Under the pieces are notes generated by a model. That model saw only the letters and a list, made by a program, of their open reading frames with translations. It searched no databases and had not been told where the DNA came from. A stretch of DNA of 64,000 nucleotides. Origin: Hymenopellis radicata. Taxonomy: Eukaryota; Basidiomycota; Agaricomycetes; Agaricales; Physalacriaceae. The stretch is taken from NCBI GenBank assembly GCA_015501595.1, contig JADNRX010000028.1, positions 62,001 through 126,000 of the forward strand. Reading direction: 5' to 3'. Positions 33,776 to 45,290 of this stretch are shown here, in pieces (the first letter of the stretch is position 1; each line of letters starts with the position of its first letter). A program made the translations under genes and the position numbers.

Positions 33776-35582
33776 CTAAGAACTAGAGCATGCCACGAGT
33801 TTTGGCCAGTGCAGGTAACTCTCAGGTAACCTTCGACTCACAACTCGCAACCCGAGTTTCCGCAAGTCGCAAGTTTAGGATGGGAGTAAGAGACTGCCAC
33901 GGATCGTGATCCGAATCGATCCGCGATCCGGTTCACGGATATCCGTGGTCTTAAAGCCATGACCGTGATCCGTCCTACGATCCGGATCGCTACAGGATCT
34001 GATCTGTTAGGGTGATCCGACCCGCGGATCGAGTCACGGATCTGACCTGCGGATACTTGTAGATAATGGTATTTTTTTCGGTATGGCGCGGAACGTCCAA
34101 GAGGACGTTCCACATACCGTAGATGAAAAGAACCAGTGAGGGGGGGACCAGGAGTGCGAATGCAAGGGCACGGTAAGTGGAGGTGGTGGGGTAACTGGGG
34201 TGTCATGGTTGTCGGTGTTGTTGTTGCCGTTGTCATTATCGGTGTCGAGTCTGTAAGCAATGAGTGAAAATGATAGAGAAAAAATGATGGAATGCATCTG
34301 TCTGCGCGACGTCGTCTGCGGACGCGCCGCGCCCATTTTCCTACTACCTCCTCCAGTCTTCGAGCCTGCTAGCGGCAGGATGGAGGCGTCGCCCAGCATG
34401 CCATCACCTTTTTAGGGCCGTCGTCATTGTTTTTTCTTGTCTGCTGCCCACTCGGGGGGCTTACGCGTCGACGCTGGCCCATTGCTAAGGTGTCGTGGCC
34501 GTAGCAATGGCCTGTATCGTTCCGGGACATCCAGCGTGTGTTCTGTCATTGCTGCCGTAGATTAAACAAGAAGAGAAAACGTAGTAAACGGCGTACTGTA
34601 CTTGTATCCGAGATAATTCCAATCACAGCGCGATGTGTGACCATCTCTGTTCCACAGGTGTCCCGTACCCTTCAGGGATGTTGCAGCCCATCCCGAGGCC
34701 TCACGCATGGCGGATCGTGGTCGTGTCGGTGCCGTCGTGAAGACGAGCACCATAGATCACCCCAGAATGTATCCGAGGGCGTAGCGGTCGGCGTGAAGCC
34801 AAACCGCATGAAGAAGCGAGTCAGAACAGAGAGAAGAGGTTGGAGAAGCCTCAGAAGAAGTTCTGGGGCCAACGAGCATGATCGCGAGATCGTGCCGTAG
34901 TGGGAGGAGTGAAAGAGCTAGCATCTAAGCTGATCGATCCATATTCGGCGATTGCCGGCAGGTTTGGTCAGCTCGGCGATTGGGAAAATTCATCTGCAAC
35001 GTCGTTTCTGGGTGACATTGCGGCCATTTGAGGTCAAATAAAATTGTAAAAATCATCAAAAAATATGATGTGAAAGAGTCTGAGAGCACAGATACTGTAC
35101 GGATTGGTGCCACGGATATCTGTGGCCACCTCAGCCTGACCGTGACCCATGGCGCGATCCGGATCGCACGGATCGGATCGATGTTTTGCGATCCGATCCG
35201 CGGATCATGTAGCGGATCGGGTAGCGGATATCCCCGATCCGTGGCAGACTCTAGATTGGAGCATTCGGCAAGTACTTGTGCAGGTTCCGTTAGTCAGTTA
35301 ATATATAATGTTATATATATAAACTGTGTCATACATATGAATATGATTCAACAGACCTGCAACAGGCTATAGAGATGATGTTTGCATTTGTTTGACCTCA
35401 GTTGGAGGTGATATGAGTGGGTCATAGCTTAAAACTCGTCAAAAACTTGCAAACTGGAGAGTTTTAGACTTGCGACTTGCGAGTCTGAGACAAGTCGCAA
35501 GTCCGGACTTCAGATATGCAAACTTGCGCAAACTCAACCTGCCAGACCCGGGTTTAGACTCGTGGCATGCTCTACTAAGAAC
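33776..35582. mobile_element. hAT-type non-autonomous element with 8 bp target duplication
   Basis: The element is 33784-35574 (1791 bp). Both ends carry the terminal inverted repeat TAGAGCATGCCACGAGT, and both flanks carry the target duplication CTAAGAAC (33776-33783 and 35575-35582). An 8 bp duplication and a TAG(A/G)G-type terminus are diagnostic of hAT elements. Next to each end are inverted subterminal clusters of GATCCG/CGGATC and CGCAAGTCGCAAG motifs (33870-34060 and 35090-35520). The interior has no transposase; 34720-35050 is shared with the family member at the start of the window. Confidence 0.93.
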
Positions 35583-35759
35583 TCCCCAGAGCTCCCAAGA
35601 GCGATGACTATCCAACAGTTACAAGGGGTTGTGGTTGACGATCCGCTCTGACGATGTTTGTGTCCTGGACCAAATTTGAGGAACATCCTTTGTCTACGGT
35701 GACTGTCGTTCTCGTCGTCGCCTGCGTTGAGCATCCTCATCATTCGTATTGGGTGTGGA

Positions 35760-36850
35760 TTCGGGGTTAGAGACCTCAACGACTCAAATCTGAGTCAGAT
35801 CCGTGATCCATCGCACGAGTACTCGTGGCTGCGAGGGCCGATCCGCGATCCTTATCTGATCCGACCCGCCTGATCCGACCCGCCACGGATTACGGATCAA
35901 GACGAGTCGGATCGCCGAGATCGCCGAGCGGGTCGAGTACTCGAGTAAACTCGAGTATTCCACCACCCAAATCCATTCATGCGCGACGAGTATCCCCGGG
36001 CAATGGCACGGGGACACTCAGCCATGCATGATGCAGGGACTGAGGGTGGTGGGGGAGTGGGAGAAGTGGTGGTGTGATGAAGGTGGTGGTGGGAGTGAGC
36101 ATAGTGCCGGTGTGTCTCATCCATGTTGTTGCGTCGTCTGCATCGGTGTGTGACCATTGTCACTACGTCCATGTTGGTGCGACATCTACGTATCTGAGAT
36201 ATCGCGATCTACATCGTCGTGTCGTCCTCATCATCACCCCATCCTCATCATCACTCAATCCTCACCATTCCATCATCGATGTCGTCCAAAAGTTGTCCCG
36301 GTGATCCAGGCATTGGCATTGTCGCCCACAAGTCCCTGCTGTGTCATCCGCATCCTGTGCTGTTGTCACAGAGACAGCAGCAGGCACCCAGCACGCAGCC
36401 AGGGCACAATACCCACCCCAGCAGCTGCCTGACAGTTGTCAGAGCAGCAGTGGTGACGGCCGTCACTCACTGGGTGGTCGCGGTTGTGGTGGAGAGAGAG
36501 GAAGACAAGATCGAGCCAGTGATCAGACGCTTACACGTCCTCTCGGCGTTTGCCGGATCGTGAGAATTGGTGAGAAATTCATGCAAACGGCTCATTTGGG
36601 CGATGCACGGCCCCGTTTAACTTCGTAAAAATTTGTAAATTAAGGTTAAATATATAGCTAAATATTGACGAGTTAACGCGAGTACTCGCAACGAGTACTC
36701 ACGCCTCCAGAGGCTGATCCGCGATCCATATGCGATCCAACCCGTCACGGGTCTACGGATCAAACGGATCGGATCTCCGAGATGCCCGAGCGGATCGAGT
36801 ATGGGTAAACCTGCGTGATCCGCTGACTCGTTGAGGTCTCTATTCGGGGT
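35760..36850. mobile_element. second hAT-type non-autonomous element with 8 bp target duplication
   Basis: The element is 35768-36842 (1075 bp). Its ends share TAGAGACCTCAACGA-TCA (18 of 19 positions) and it is flanked by TTCGGGGT at 35760-35767 and 36843-36850. GATCCG-rich and ACTCGAGT-rich subterminal repeats lie inside both ends (35790-35960 and 36660-36810), similar in style to the neighbouring element 185 bp away but with a different terminus. The interior is non-coding and low in complexity (GGTGGTGG and CATCATC runs). Confidence 0.93.
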
Positions 36851-37926
36851 TGGTACAACTTACATAGTTCCCCGTTCCTTTGCTAGAGTTGATGGTCGCG
36901 CATTGTGGGCGTTGGCCTGCTGCACGCGTCCACGCCGTTCTCAATGTCGGCTCTTGCTTTCGAGGGTGTTGTCATCTGGGCCTTGCTGCTGGTGGCATCA
37001 TCTAAGTAAGGGAAACCAGAGGACAGACAAGAGGTAAGAGGCAAGAAGATAAGAGACCAAGTCAGATCGGACTTCAAAAACCGTGCAAATCGAACATACA
37101 TGTAACGCCATGATCTGTGCGCACGAGCCACTTTCATCGGCTTAGGCACGGCTTGAGCAGCGCGTCACACCTGTCGAGCCAGCTACCACATCAAGATTTA
37201 GGAAAGCTTTTGTATCAAACTCTACCCCTGATTCCTGTTTTCTAAAGTTGTGTGTCTCTCTCATGCCATTGAGGGCATATGGCATATCTGACATAACCAC
37301 TTCAGTAAGCATGGCTACGGCATGGCCCAAAATTTGGCCATGCCTCAAAATTTGGCCATGCCACTTATGCTGCCGTGCCTAATATGTGAGTCTCAACTTA
37401 CGGATGCACATTGGTGGGGCTCATGCCTCGCTAATGTTGTTATTACCAGAGTGATAGGTATACCTGCTAGCCCGTTGGTGTCGTCTCTTCATCGCCATTG
37501 ATGTCACTATAGTATTTCACAGGGTATCATCTTGCTGGACAGGAATCATCTGTGGATGTGACGGGCTTTTTGATAGGCTGTTCGAGGAGTCAAGTAGATA
37601 TACAAGCGGGCAAAGTGGGTACGCATGCGCAGCCCTGCCTGCTAGCCAGATAGCGCTAAATCCAGCTGCTTTCTGCCAAATTCCTCCTGCAATGAAGCGG
37701 TTGTAGTGTCAGTAGCCGTCGTTGAGCTGTCTATGGAGATGGTACCACTAGGACCCAAGGGCATGAGAAAGCCCGTGTCGGCCAACTCGTCGACGATAGA
37801 CACAGCTCAGACGGCCCAGTCCACGTCCTCGGATGGAATCAAGGCCGTCAACTAAAATGAAGCAGAACAAAGCTAATAGATTCCAATCAGATTAAATAGA
37901 AAACAAATATAAATCATTGATTCATA
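36851..37926. other. unassigned stretch
   Basis: No gene was recognised. At about 37325-37370 AAAATTTGGCCATGCC occurs twice in tandem within a run of CATGCC/GGCATG motifs. Confidence 0.4.
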
Positions 37927-38072
37927 TACTGTACTATTACGGTATGGTCTTCACGTAACGCGTAACGGGGGGTCGTTTGATCTTATTGGACCCCGCCGAT
38001 CACCTGGAAATCCTAATCGGGTTTCCATCAAAAAAAAAATTAGGAAAATCTGTGAAGACTTGCCGTACACTA
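37927..38072. mobile_element. MITE, family A, right end lost
   Basis: The left terminus TACTGTACTATTACGGTATG is intact. The core (GGACCCCGCCGATCACCTGG, poly-A run, AATCTGTGAAGACTTGCCGTA) matches the copies at 13970 and 41649. The right terminal GTAATAGTACAGTA is missing. Confidence 0.75.
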
Positions 38073-38479
38073 AAACAACTAGCTTTAGCAAAGCTTTTGG
38101 GTCCCTTTTGCTGTGTTTTAAGATGCATGTAGATAAGCATAGGAGTGCATTCCAGTCCACTCAGAACAAGGTTTCTAGATACATCAGTCTTAGGCTGACT
38201 TTAGAGTGCTTTTAGCTAGGTTTTTGAGTGCTTCTTAAGTAACTGGAAGACATACCGAAGTCATCTTTGGAGAAGCTTCTCTGAGACGCATGCGTTTTGC
38301 TAACTTCAGAGAGCTTTTTGATGGCCTTGGGATTGACTTGGGGTGTCTTGAAGTGACTTAGAGTTGGTGTCTCTAATAACCTTCTCTAAAAGTAACTTTG
38401 TAGCCTTCTGGCTTTTGCAGGCTTTAAGCACTTTAAGTTATCTTAAGTTGGCTAAACACATATAGGCCTTTCCAGATGT
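38073..38479. repeat. TTAAG-rich dispersed repeat, third copy
   Basis: The segment 38340-38479 closely resembles 32070-32215 (TGACTTAGAGT, GTGTCTCT, AACCTTCTC, GTAACTTTGTAGCCTTCTGG). It breaks off exactly where satellite sequence begins at 38480. Confidence 0.7.
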
Positions 38480-39252
38480 GAACAGACCACTCTTTGAGCA
38501 TACTCAATGATACACTGTGAAGGCCCGCACCACTTTGGCAGTCTGAATTGGGCTCTGTCACATTTTTCATAGTGTTTGATATCAGAAACTACTTGCAGAC
38601 ATGCCGCCACATCCTGCAATCATGCTACAGACTGAACTGAACAGACCGCTCTTCAGCATACCAATGATACACTGTGAAGGCCTGCGCCACTTTGGCATTC
38701 TGAATTGGGTGTCTTCATTTTTGATAGTGTTTGATCTCAGAACTACTATAGACATGCCCGTCAATCTGCAATCATCTACAGACTGAACTGAACAGACCGC
38801 TCTTCAGCATACCAATGATACACTATGAAGGCCTGCCCACTTTGGCATTCTGAATTGGGCTTTTCAATTTTTTTGTTTTGATTCAGAAACTACTGCAGAC
38901 ATGCCGCACATCCTGAATCACTACAGACTGAACTGAACAGACCGCTGTTCGAGCATACTCAATGATACACTGTGAAGGCCCGCACCACTTTGGCATTCTG
39001 AATTGGTTGTATCACATTTTTCATAGTGTTTGATCTCAGAAACTACGTGCAGACATGCCCGTCAAGTTCTGCAATCACACTACAGACTGAATGAACAGAC
39101 CGCTCTTTGAGCATACTCAATGATACACTATGAAGGCCTGCACCACTTTGGCATTCTGAATTGGGCTGTATTGCATTTTTCATGATGTTTGATCTCAGAA
39201 ACTACGTGCAGACATGCCCGTCAAGTTCTGCAATCACGCTACAGACTGAACT
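38480..39252. repeat. degenerate 160 bp satellite, reverse orientation (about 5 units)
   Basis: The sequence is the reverse complement of the 2001-13838 satellite (CATACTCAATGATACACT, CCACTTTGGCATTCTGAATTGGG, CAGAAACTAC). Units are eroded by many small deletions, unlike the main array. They carry the CAGTTCAGTC(T)GTAG variant that is also seen in the oldest-looking units near 2145, so this seems an older remnant. Confidence 0.9.
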
Positions 39253-39396
39253 TGTAAAAGGTGCCCAGGACGTGGGGACTTCTCACCGAGAGAGTCGACG
39301 TCAAGATTGTAATAGTACATTGCGTACAGAACACTCGTAGGTGCACTCTGTAACCCAGAGGCTGGGATACCTCATCCTATCACATTCCCCCCTGAG
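39253..39396 (-). mobile_element. LTR of retrotransposon R2 with polypurine tract, minus strand
   Basis: On the minus strand the segment begins TGTGATAGGATGAGGTATCC and ends CACCTTTTACA (132 bp). It is preceded by a G-rich tract (39385-39396). Start, end and middle match the LTR-like segment at 13887-14577, but this copy lacks its internal part and has no MITEs. The LTR abuts satellite directly at 39252. Confidence 0.55.
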
Positions 39397-39479
39397 CTAG
39401 AGCGAGTTACCCCAGATGGTCGCTTAACGAACGATTAGAAGCGGAATGATCATCCTTGTCCAGGCTAGATTCTCCGCTT

Positions 39480-39995
39480 CTAATCATTCACGTTGCCTTC
39501 TCCTGGATCCCCCGACTCTTGCCGATAATTCCCTTGATGCTGTCCGGAGTTGGATGAACTCAGGCAACTTTTCAAGCTTGCTGTAGTCGTACTCTGCAGA
39601 CGGGATTGCAGAGTGGGCATCGGCGCAGCCGTAATCCTATCTATCAACTGAGGCGAGCTACTGTCCTCTTCGTCAGTGGGGCTGGCCTTGTCCCCATGCT
39701 TCCCATGCGTAATCCTCTGATTCTCCTCCAAATGGATCAAGAAGAATCCTCTGGACGATTCCACCCATCGTATTTGGTAAGCATAGCACCCAGCCATAGG
39801 TAGAGACGCTTGTGACGCTCTCAGTGGACTGATGTCGATGGAAGGTTGCCGGTTCCTCATGTAAACCAAGGATTTCTCATCGTAAACACGATGGCGAACA
39901 CACTCGTTGTACTGCGAAATCGAATTATTCCGATGTCTTTGGAAGTCTTCAAAAGCTACCCGCACTAAGTGAATGTCCGGATGCTTGTTCAACAA
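39480..39995 (-). pseudogene. C-terminal fragment of an R2 open frame, unidentified
   Basis: A 171-codon minus-strand frame ends about 85 bp before the polypurine tract and LTR of R2, the place of the last coding part of a retroelement. It shows a basic, hydrophobic-poor sequence (NNSISQYNECVRHRVYDEKS) and a Ser/Gln-rich end. I do not recognise a reverse transcriptase, RNase H or integrase motif, so its product is unknown. The upstream part is cut off near 40000. Confidence 0.35.
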
Positions 39996-41648
39996 TCTGG
40001 ATAAGACTGACAGATCGTGAGGCCGAGGGCATTCGATCCAGATTTCCCTCGCGTTACTTACTTGACGTATGAAAAGCTAGTGAATAGCGCAGGTCGGGTT
40101 CAGGTATGCGGACCGATACCCGACCCCCACCCGCCAAGCGACCTGCACCTGACATGTCGGTGCGGGTTTCCCATTGGGTTACCCTTGGGTTCAGCTAGGG
40201 TAACGGGTGTCCCCATATTCGTAGTCCTCCCGGCTGTTGTAAGCCGCTGTCGATAATCCACGGTCCAAATTCATGTCCAAGGAGTATTCCCTGGCAATGG
40301 CACGGGGATGCTCACCTGGACATGAGGCTGGGGGTGGCAGGCCATGCTGTAATTTGAGGGGTAATGAAGTGGTTACAACCAGTGATGGTCTTTCCATAAT
40401 GTGTGGTTAGAACCACTAAAATCCTGCCCCTAGCTTGAACCCTAGAGGCTCTTCATCTTTAATATATTAATACTACTGCATGCTAATACTTGTATCCAGA
40501 TCGCGACCCAAAACCACACTCCCCAAAAAAATGATCAGGAATTCCCGAATGATATTCCCACGCTCTCTGCAGCCTACTGGCGGGTACTGGGTACACCGGG
40601 CTGTGCAGGGGTGATGTGTAGCATGCACCTTGTATACTCGCATACATATATTCTACTCATATACCCAGTTTTCTGTTGGAAACCTGTTCAGGAATCACTG
40701 GATGGTGCACTTCTGGCTTGGATGCGCTTTTCCGGGAGTTTCCGGGATGATTCTCACGATTAAACTGAGCAGCATTCGGGCGCGCGTTGCGCTGACGGCA
40801 CAGACCTCTAGTATGCACAGATTCAAATATGTACTTTAGTTTTACATTCATCTATTCTATTATTGTAACTAATTACCTGCTGGAAACCCGCCCAGGAATG
40901 GCTGGATGGTCTTGGATGTACCGTTTCGGGATTTCCTGGACATATTCCCATGCTCTGCACACCTGGCACGCCCTTATGCGGCACTTGGTGAGACCCTGAC
41001 CATGCGTTCAGAAGAGCGCAAATTAGGGCGACCCGGTAATCAACCGGTTATTCACTGCCAAAGCCCACTCGAAATATTCTGGCGTGGGCTATAGGTGGGC
41101 AAACAGGAGCATGAAGAGCTCAGAAAAATTTCTTAAATGAGGTTTAATCTGTTTCTTTCGACTTCCCAACTTACAGATTTTCCAGTGCTATCCCTAGCTC
41201 GCTATCGCAGTAATCGTTTCGGTCTAATGAAAAGTCCTACTTTGGAGTCCTCAGCGTGCGGGATGGCGGGAACGAAGCAACCCGGAGTTAATCGGAATAT
41301 CGTCGCAGGGGGTCATTCTTCAAGACGTCGAAAACCCCAGGGTCACCACCTAAAGAGACGAGGTGATATTGAATAGGTCCAATTAAAGTCCAATAAAGTC
41401 TGATGAACTGTGAATATCTGATCGGGCGTCGAGAGGGCAGTATGCGGGCAGGCGGCCTCAAGACACCTCAAAAATGGTGGGTAAAATCATCATTTAATGT
41501 TCTCTATCTCTGTACATAGGCACAGGATGACGCCTACCGTAAGTGAGTTACAGTCCGATTAAAGTCTAATGAACTGAACCTTCAAGGTAGTTACACACTC
41601 TCGTAACTGCTTCCCATCCGCTTCATCCACATTTCTCCCCACCTCGGA
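39996..41648. repeat. non-coding stretch with hAT-like remnants and a two-copy repeat
   Basis: The part 40090-40330 has ACCCGACCC/GGGTT clusters and a GGCAATGGCACGGGGA block that also occurs in the hAT element at 36000, so it is probably an old relative. GGAAACC-CAGGAAT-CTGGATGGT with a following TTTC-GGGA-TTTCC block occurs at about 40675 and again at about 40880. GATTAAAGTCTAATGAACTG-like blocks occur at 41380-41410 and 41550-41575. No gene was recognised. Confidence 0.4.
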
Positions 41649-42056
41649 TACTGTACTATTACGGTATGGTCTTCACATAACGCGTAACGAGGGGGTCGTT
41701 TGATCTTATCGGACCCCGCCAATGGCCTGGAAATCCTAATCGGATTTCCATCAAAAAAAAATTAGGAAAATCTGTGAAGACTTGCCCGTAATACTGTACC
41801 GTTTCGACCCCATGTTCGGATAACGCGTAACGCGCGATCGAAAACCTAACTTAGGATACAGGATAACACATCACGGGCCTTATTTTCAGGGTCTGTGAGG
41901 CTTAAAAAGGAAATTTTCGCTCCCGCCTACGGCGGGAGCATCCAAATATGGTCATTCCGGCCGTTGTGCCTGGTTACGAACTTGTTTCCTGTAAGTTCGC
42001 AGCATAACACGTCACATGCCGCGAACTTACGGTCGAAACGGTACAGTAGTACAGTA
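41649..42056. mobile_element. MITE family A, split by MITE family B
   Basis: The outer element starts TACTGTACTATTACGG at 41649 and has the full family A core. Its right terminus is split: CCCGTAATA precedes the inner element and GTACAGTA (42049-42056) follows it. Joining them across one TA gives the expected inverted terminus. Confidence 0.88.
41792..42048. mobile_element. MITE family B, complete, inserted in MITE A
   Basis: The element 41794-42046 (253 bp) has perfect terminal inverted repeats CTGTACCGTTTCGACC and is flanked by TA at 41792-41793 and 42047-42048. The interior contains a GCTCCCGCC/GGCGGGAGC hairpin. A truncated relative is at 24400-24592. Confidence 0.9.
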
Positions 42057-42096
42057 CCCTGTGCCGGCAATCTTTTAGAATTCTTGCATGATGGTA

Positions 42097-42260
42097 CATC
42101 AGTAAGTTAGCATATGCGTGGCTGGCATGGCGACATGCTGATTATGTTGATTATGCAGCCACACATCCGCATAATGATATGAGGTACACCAGGTTTCCCA
42201 TGCACCCTCGCATAATGAGTTATGTCACTGCCATGCTCAGTCTATGCATACCAACCATGC
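42097..42260. repeat. dispersed repeat D, copy 2
   Basis: It matches 32978-33150 in the same orientation, starting at CATCAGTAAGTTAGCAT. It lies directly upstream of the aldehyde dehydrogenase remnant and may have replaced its 5' part. Confidence 0.6.
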
Positions 42261-42299
42261 CAGTCTATGCATCCCTATGTACCATTCAGACAATTCACG

Positions 42300-42538
42300 C
42301 TGCCACCGTCTTTGCGGAGAACAATGCTCGCGCTATTCGCTCACTCCTGCTTTCCAGGCTGGGAATATTTTCGTCAACGACTATGGCCCCATCGAGAATC
42401 GGATGCATTTCGGAGGTTATAAGGTATGTGAGTCTGCGCAGGAGATCCCGAGTTAGACATCACATTCTAACATATGTACCTCACGATAGGTATACCCAGG
42501 TGAAAGCGGTTCAAGTCAATCTTGGTATCACGCTTTGA
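42300..42538 (+). pseudogene. aldehyde dehydrogenase, C-terminal remnant
   Basis: The frame encodes FAENNARAIR, then (after a frame change) AGNIFVNDYGPIENRMHFGGYK, which matches the AGTVWVN and PFGGYK region near the C-terminus of aldehyde dehydrogenases. After an intron-like gap (42424-42489) YTQVKAVQVNLG and a stop follow, the usual ALDH end. The segment normally between FGGYK and YTQVK is reduced, and the catalytic Cys and NAD-binding parts are absent. It is a relic; it could once have oxidised aldehydes to acids. Confidence 0.6.
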
Positions 42539-43300
42539 ATACAACTTTTTACGGTACGGGAGACGTATGTACACCTGAAATTGAACTGTTCATACAGAAA
42601 GTACCTTTCAGTCTGTGCTCGACTGCTTTACATGTACGGCTCATGGACAACGTTCGTTTTCCTTCACTGGCAATTGATCGATCTGTGTTTCTCGTAGTAG
42701 TTCAATGAACAATGATCATCGCACGACTGGAATCGCCACCACTGAGTGAAATCGATTAAACCTTTACAGTCATATCAGTGTACTTGGGCTGGTCGCTACA
42801 GTCACTCCTCTAGCCTGCTATCTACACTTTATCTCTGCCTGCGTTATCTGCTGTTGGCGTCTATCGCTCGCTAGAGTACGTACCGCGTTCTTCTTTCGGG
42901 CACCTTGATTTGTGCTGTACTCGTGTGCCTTAACAGCAGAAATTGTACTACTCTTAGCAAGTACGCCAGCTCGAATTGTGGCGAACTGTTGTGTGCACTG
43001 CGTGTAAAGCTTCATAATGATACCGATAAGCTTGTCTTGCCAAACAGGACCAAACGGATCCCATTTTGGGATTGGCATCCCGGTCATTCCTTCACGATGT
43101 GCGCGTACTGAGGCGTCTGCTCGGCAGATTGCCCATGATGCAGATTCGTTGGGACTTCAATACCCAGGGGATTGCGGCTGCCCGCCTCATGGCTGAGTAC
43201 GCTCGCCGCGCAGGTTGTCGTGCTCGTGTCATCGTCAGTGGAAAATATTCCGTCGCTATTCTTATGGGTGCCGTGTGTCCACTTCCTATATATGCATATC
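42539..43300. other. spacer; its right half is duplicated at 47100
   Basis: No gene was recognised in 42539-43030. The part 43037-43160 (TTGCCAAACAGGACCAA, GTACTGAGGCGTCTGCT, CAGATTCGTTGGGA) is repeated at 47113-47225, upstream of the second P450 pseudogene, so the duplication includes 5' flank. Confidence 0.45.
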
Positions 43301-45290
43301 CTTACTGCCACTAATCGCTTTTCTAGGCCTCACCCCATATCATTTCGTCCACCGCCGAGTCCTCGAGCGCAACCGAGTGGAATTGCGCACGGCAGCAATA
43401 TACAAGGTGGATGCGGCAGATGGGAGACCGCCGCACTTGTTTCTTGCCTCCCGCCACCATGCCCAGTCAGTGCCGCCCTCCTACACACCCTTGAATCACC
43501 ATCACCGCACTCGCCACCAATGCACTCGTCATCGTCTGGCTCGGCGTACCTCGCCTTCAACATCGTATACAACCTTTTTCTTTCCCCGCTCTGCGCAAGC
43601 CCCGGTCCTTGGCACGCTGCAGTCTTCAACCCCACGTTCTGCGCGTCGAACGATGCAAGGTTATCCCGCAGCTTTCCGAGATGTACGCCATGCGAAGCGT
43701 CTACTCTGCCTACCACAAGAGTCTACTTACGTGAGTCGCTACCTCGCCTTTAGCCGTTGCCCATTTCCTTACTATTCTCGTCCTATTAGGAACGAAAATG
43801 ACCATGGGTGCGTATTTGACACCCATATATGCTTGTTATTATGGCTGATTTTTGCGCAGGATGACCACTTTACAACATTCTTCCCGTTCCAAGCGCCGAA
43901 AAGGCTACGCCCCACACTACGTTGCCGTGAATCTCGCACAATTCGAACCGGAGAGACACGGAGCTTGTCTCTGTGCATTGGCACTGTTCATTTGGACGCG
44001 AATTGAGCTAACGATTACTATAGACCCTGGACAACATGGGCAGCAAGACTCCACTTGCCCTCTTTCGTAACCTCAAGGTGGACGTTAGCGGTTCTACCTC
44101 GCATGGCTACCATCTTGGCGCCGTACACAAATGGGCTTTGAACTCTGAAGACCCTCTCTAGACCGACATCCACGACTTCCAGAAGCGTGGCATCCTAGTA
44201 GGGCAATCTATTTCCCCCCGGGATGCTTAACTGACCTGCATCTAGCGAAGCGCTATACCGACCTGGGCCTGGATTCTTATCTGCAAGATTCCCAATGCTC
44301 GTTGGCGTCAGATGTGCGACTCGGACAAGATCATGGCAGAGGTTAGTTAGACTTGATTCGTTTATTTCTCATTATTAACCGTGTGTCTAGTTGGTCAGCG
44401 AACGCGTCTACCAGACTTGCGCCCAGATGAACTAGACGAGACGGAAAGGCCCCTATGCTCCACCGCCTCCTCAACTATAACTACTCTTCGACCACGGATG
44501 CCATGCCTGACAGTGACACATCTCGGAAGGTCTGACACGTAAGCCATCTATTCTCTTCCATTGGTCTAATTAATCTGTAGGATTGCTGAATCTGACATGA
44601 CTTTGACGACCTCTTCTGGGAACTCAGTCGTCGTCCGGATATCGCCAAGAAGCTTCACACCGAACTCGACGAAGTCAGGGTCGATCCTCGGTCCTTCAGA
44701 ACCTGCCGTATCTCAAAGTGTTCATCAAGGAAGGTTAGTGACGTCTGACAATCGCTCAACTAACCTCGAGTTTGACGTTTGCTTCAGGTCGGCGAGTTTT
44801 CTCTGCGGCCTCGAACCTTCTTGAACGTGTCATGCCCACGTCCATTTCCAAGTTCGGTCCCGGAAGTGAGGGGCTTCGAGCTCGTCTAGGAACCGTTGTC
44901 GCCACTCAGGCTTGGTCGATGCCTCGCAACCCAGCTGTCTTCCCATCTACAGCCTTCTACAGCCACCTTCCTTCCAGACCGCTGGTTGGACGACGCCGTG
45001 TCCGCGGAGTCCTTGGCCGTCGTTAACCAACACTTGATGCTTTTGAACTGGATCGAGAGTTTGTGGTGGCCCACACCTTGTGCAGGCCATGATAAAGGTC
45101 ATTGTCGCTGCCATGGCAGGAAGCTTCAATATTGAAGCGCGTGACAAACATGAGCCGGCTTCGTAAGCGCCCTTTGGCACGTCGCTAAAGCCTCTACTGA
45201 CGCGCACCTGTAGGTCATCTTTCCCTCGGCCACGGAACGCAAGCTCATCTTCGACCCACGAACACTTCGATCAGGCTTCCCAGTTCTTTC
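43301..45290 (+). pseudogene. cytochrome P450 pseudogene, copy 1
   Basis: Scattered exons in changing frames spell a class II fungal P450. At 43540-43640 lies an N-terminal membrane/proline region (NIVYNLFLSPL, SPGPWHAAV), at 43870-43950 RRKGYAPHYVAVNLAQFEPE, and at 44600-44735 the helix-K region (LWELSRRPDIAKKLHTELDE). ISKFGPGSEG to TVVATQAWSMPRNPAVFPS follows at 44830-44950, and the heme-binding loop GTGSRVCGGPHL is at about 45052-45085. The heme loop is out of frame with the segment before it, and stops occur throughout. A functional homologue would be an ER-anchored mono-oxygenase; the substrate cannot be inferred. Confidence 0.75.

Noticed and set aside
36157..36563. Overlapping His/Ser/Pro-rich frames as genes
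   Set aside because: They lie inside the hAT element 35768-36842 in low-complexity CATCATC-type sequence, with no coding support.
37310..37375. CATGCC palindromes as a regulatory array
   Set aside because: Only two imperfect copies are seen, with no gene nearby to regulate.
43330..43716. Minus-strand 128-codon frame
   Set aside because: It is antisense to the P450 remnant and has no recognisable motif.
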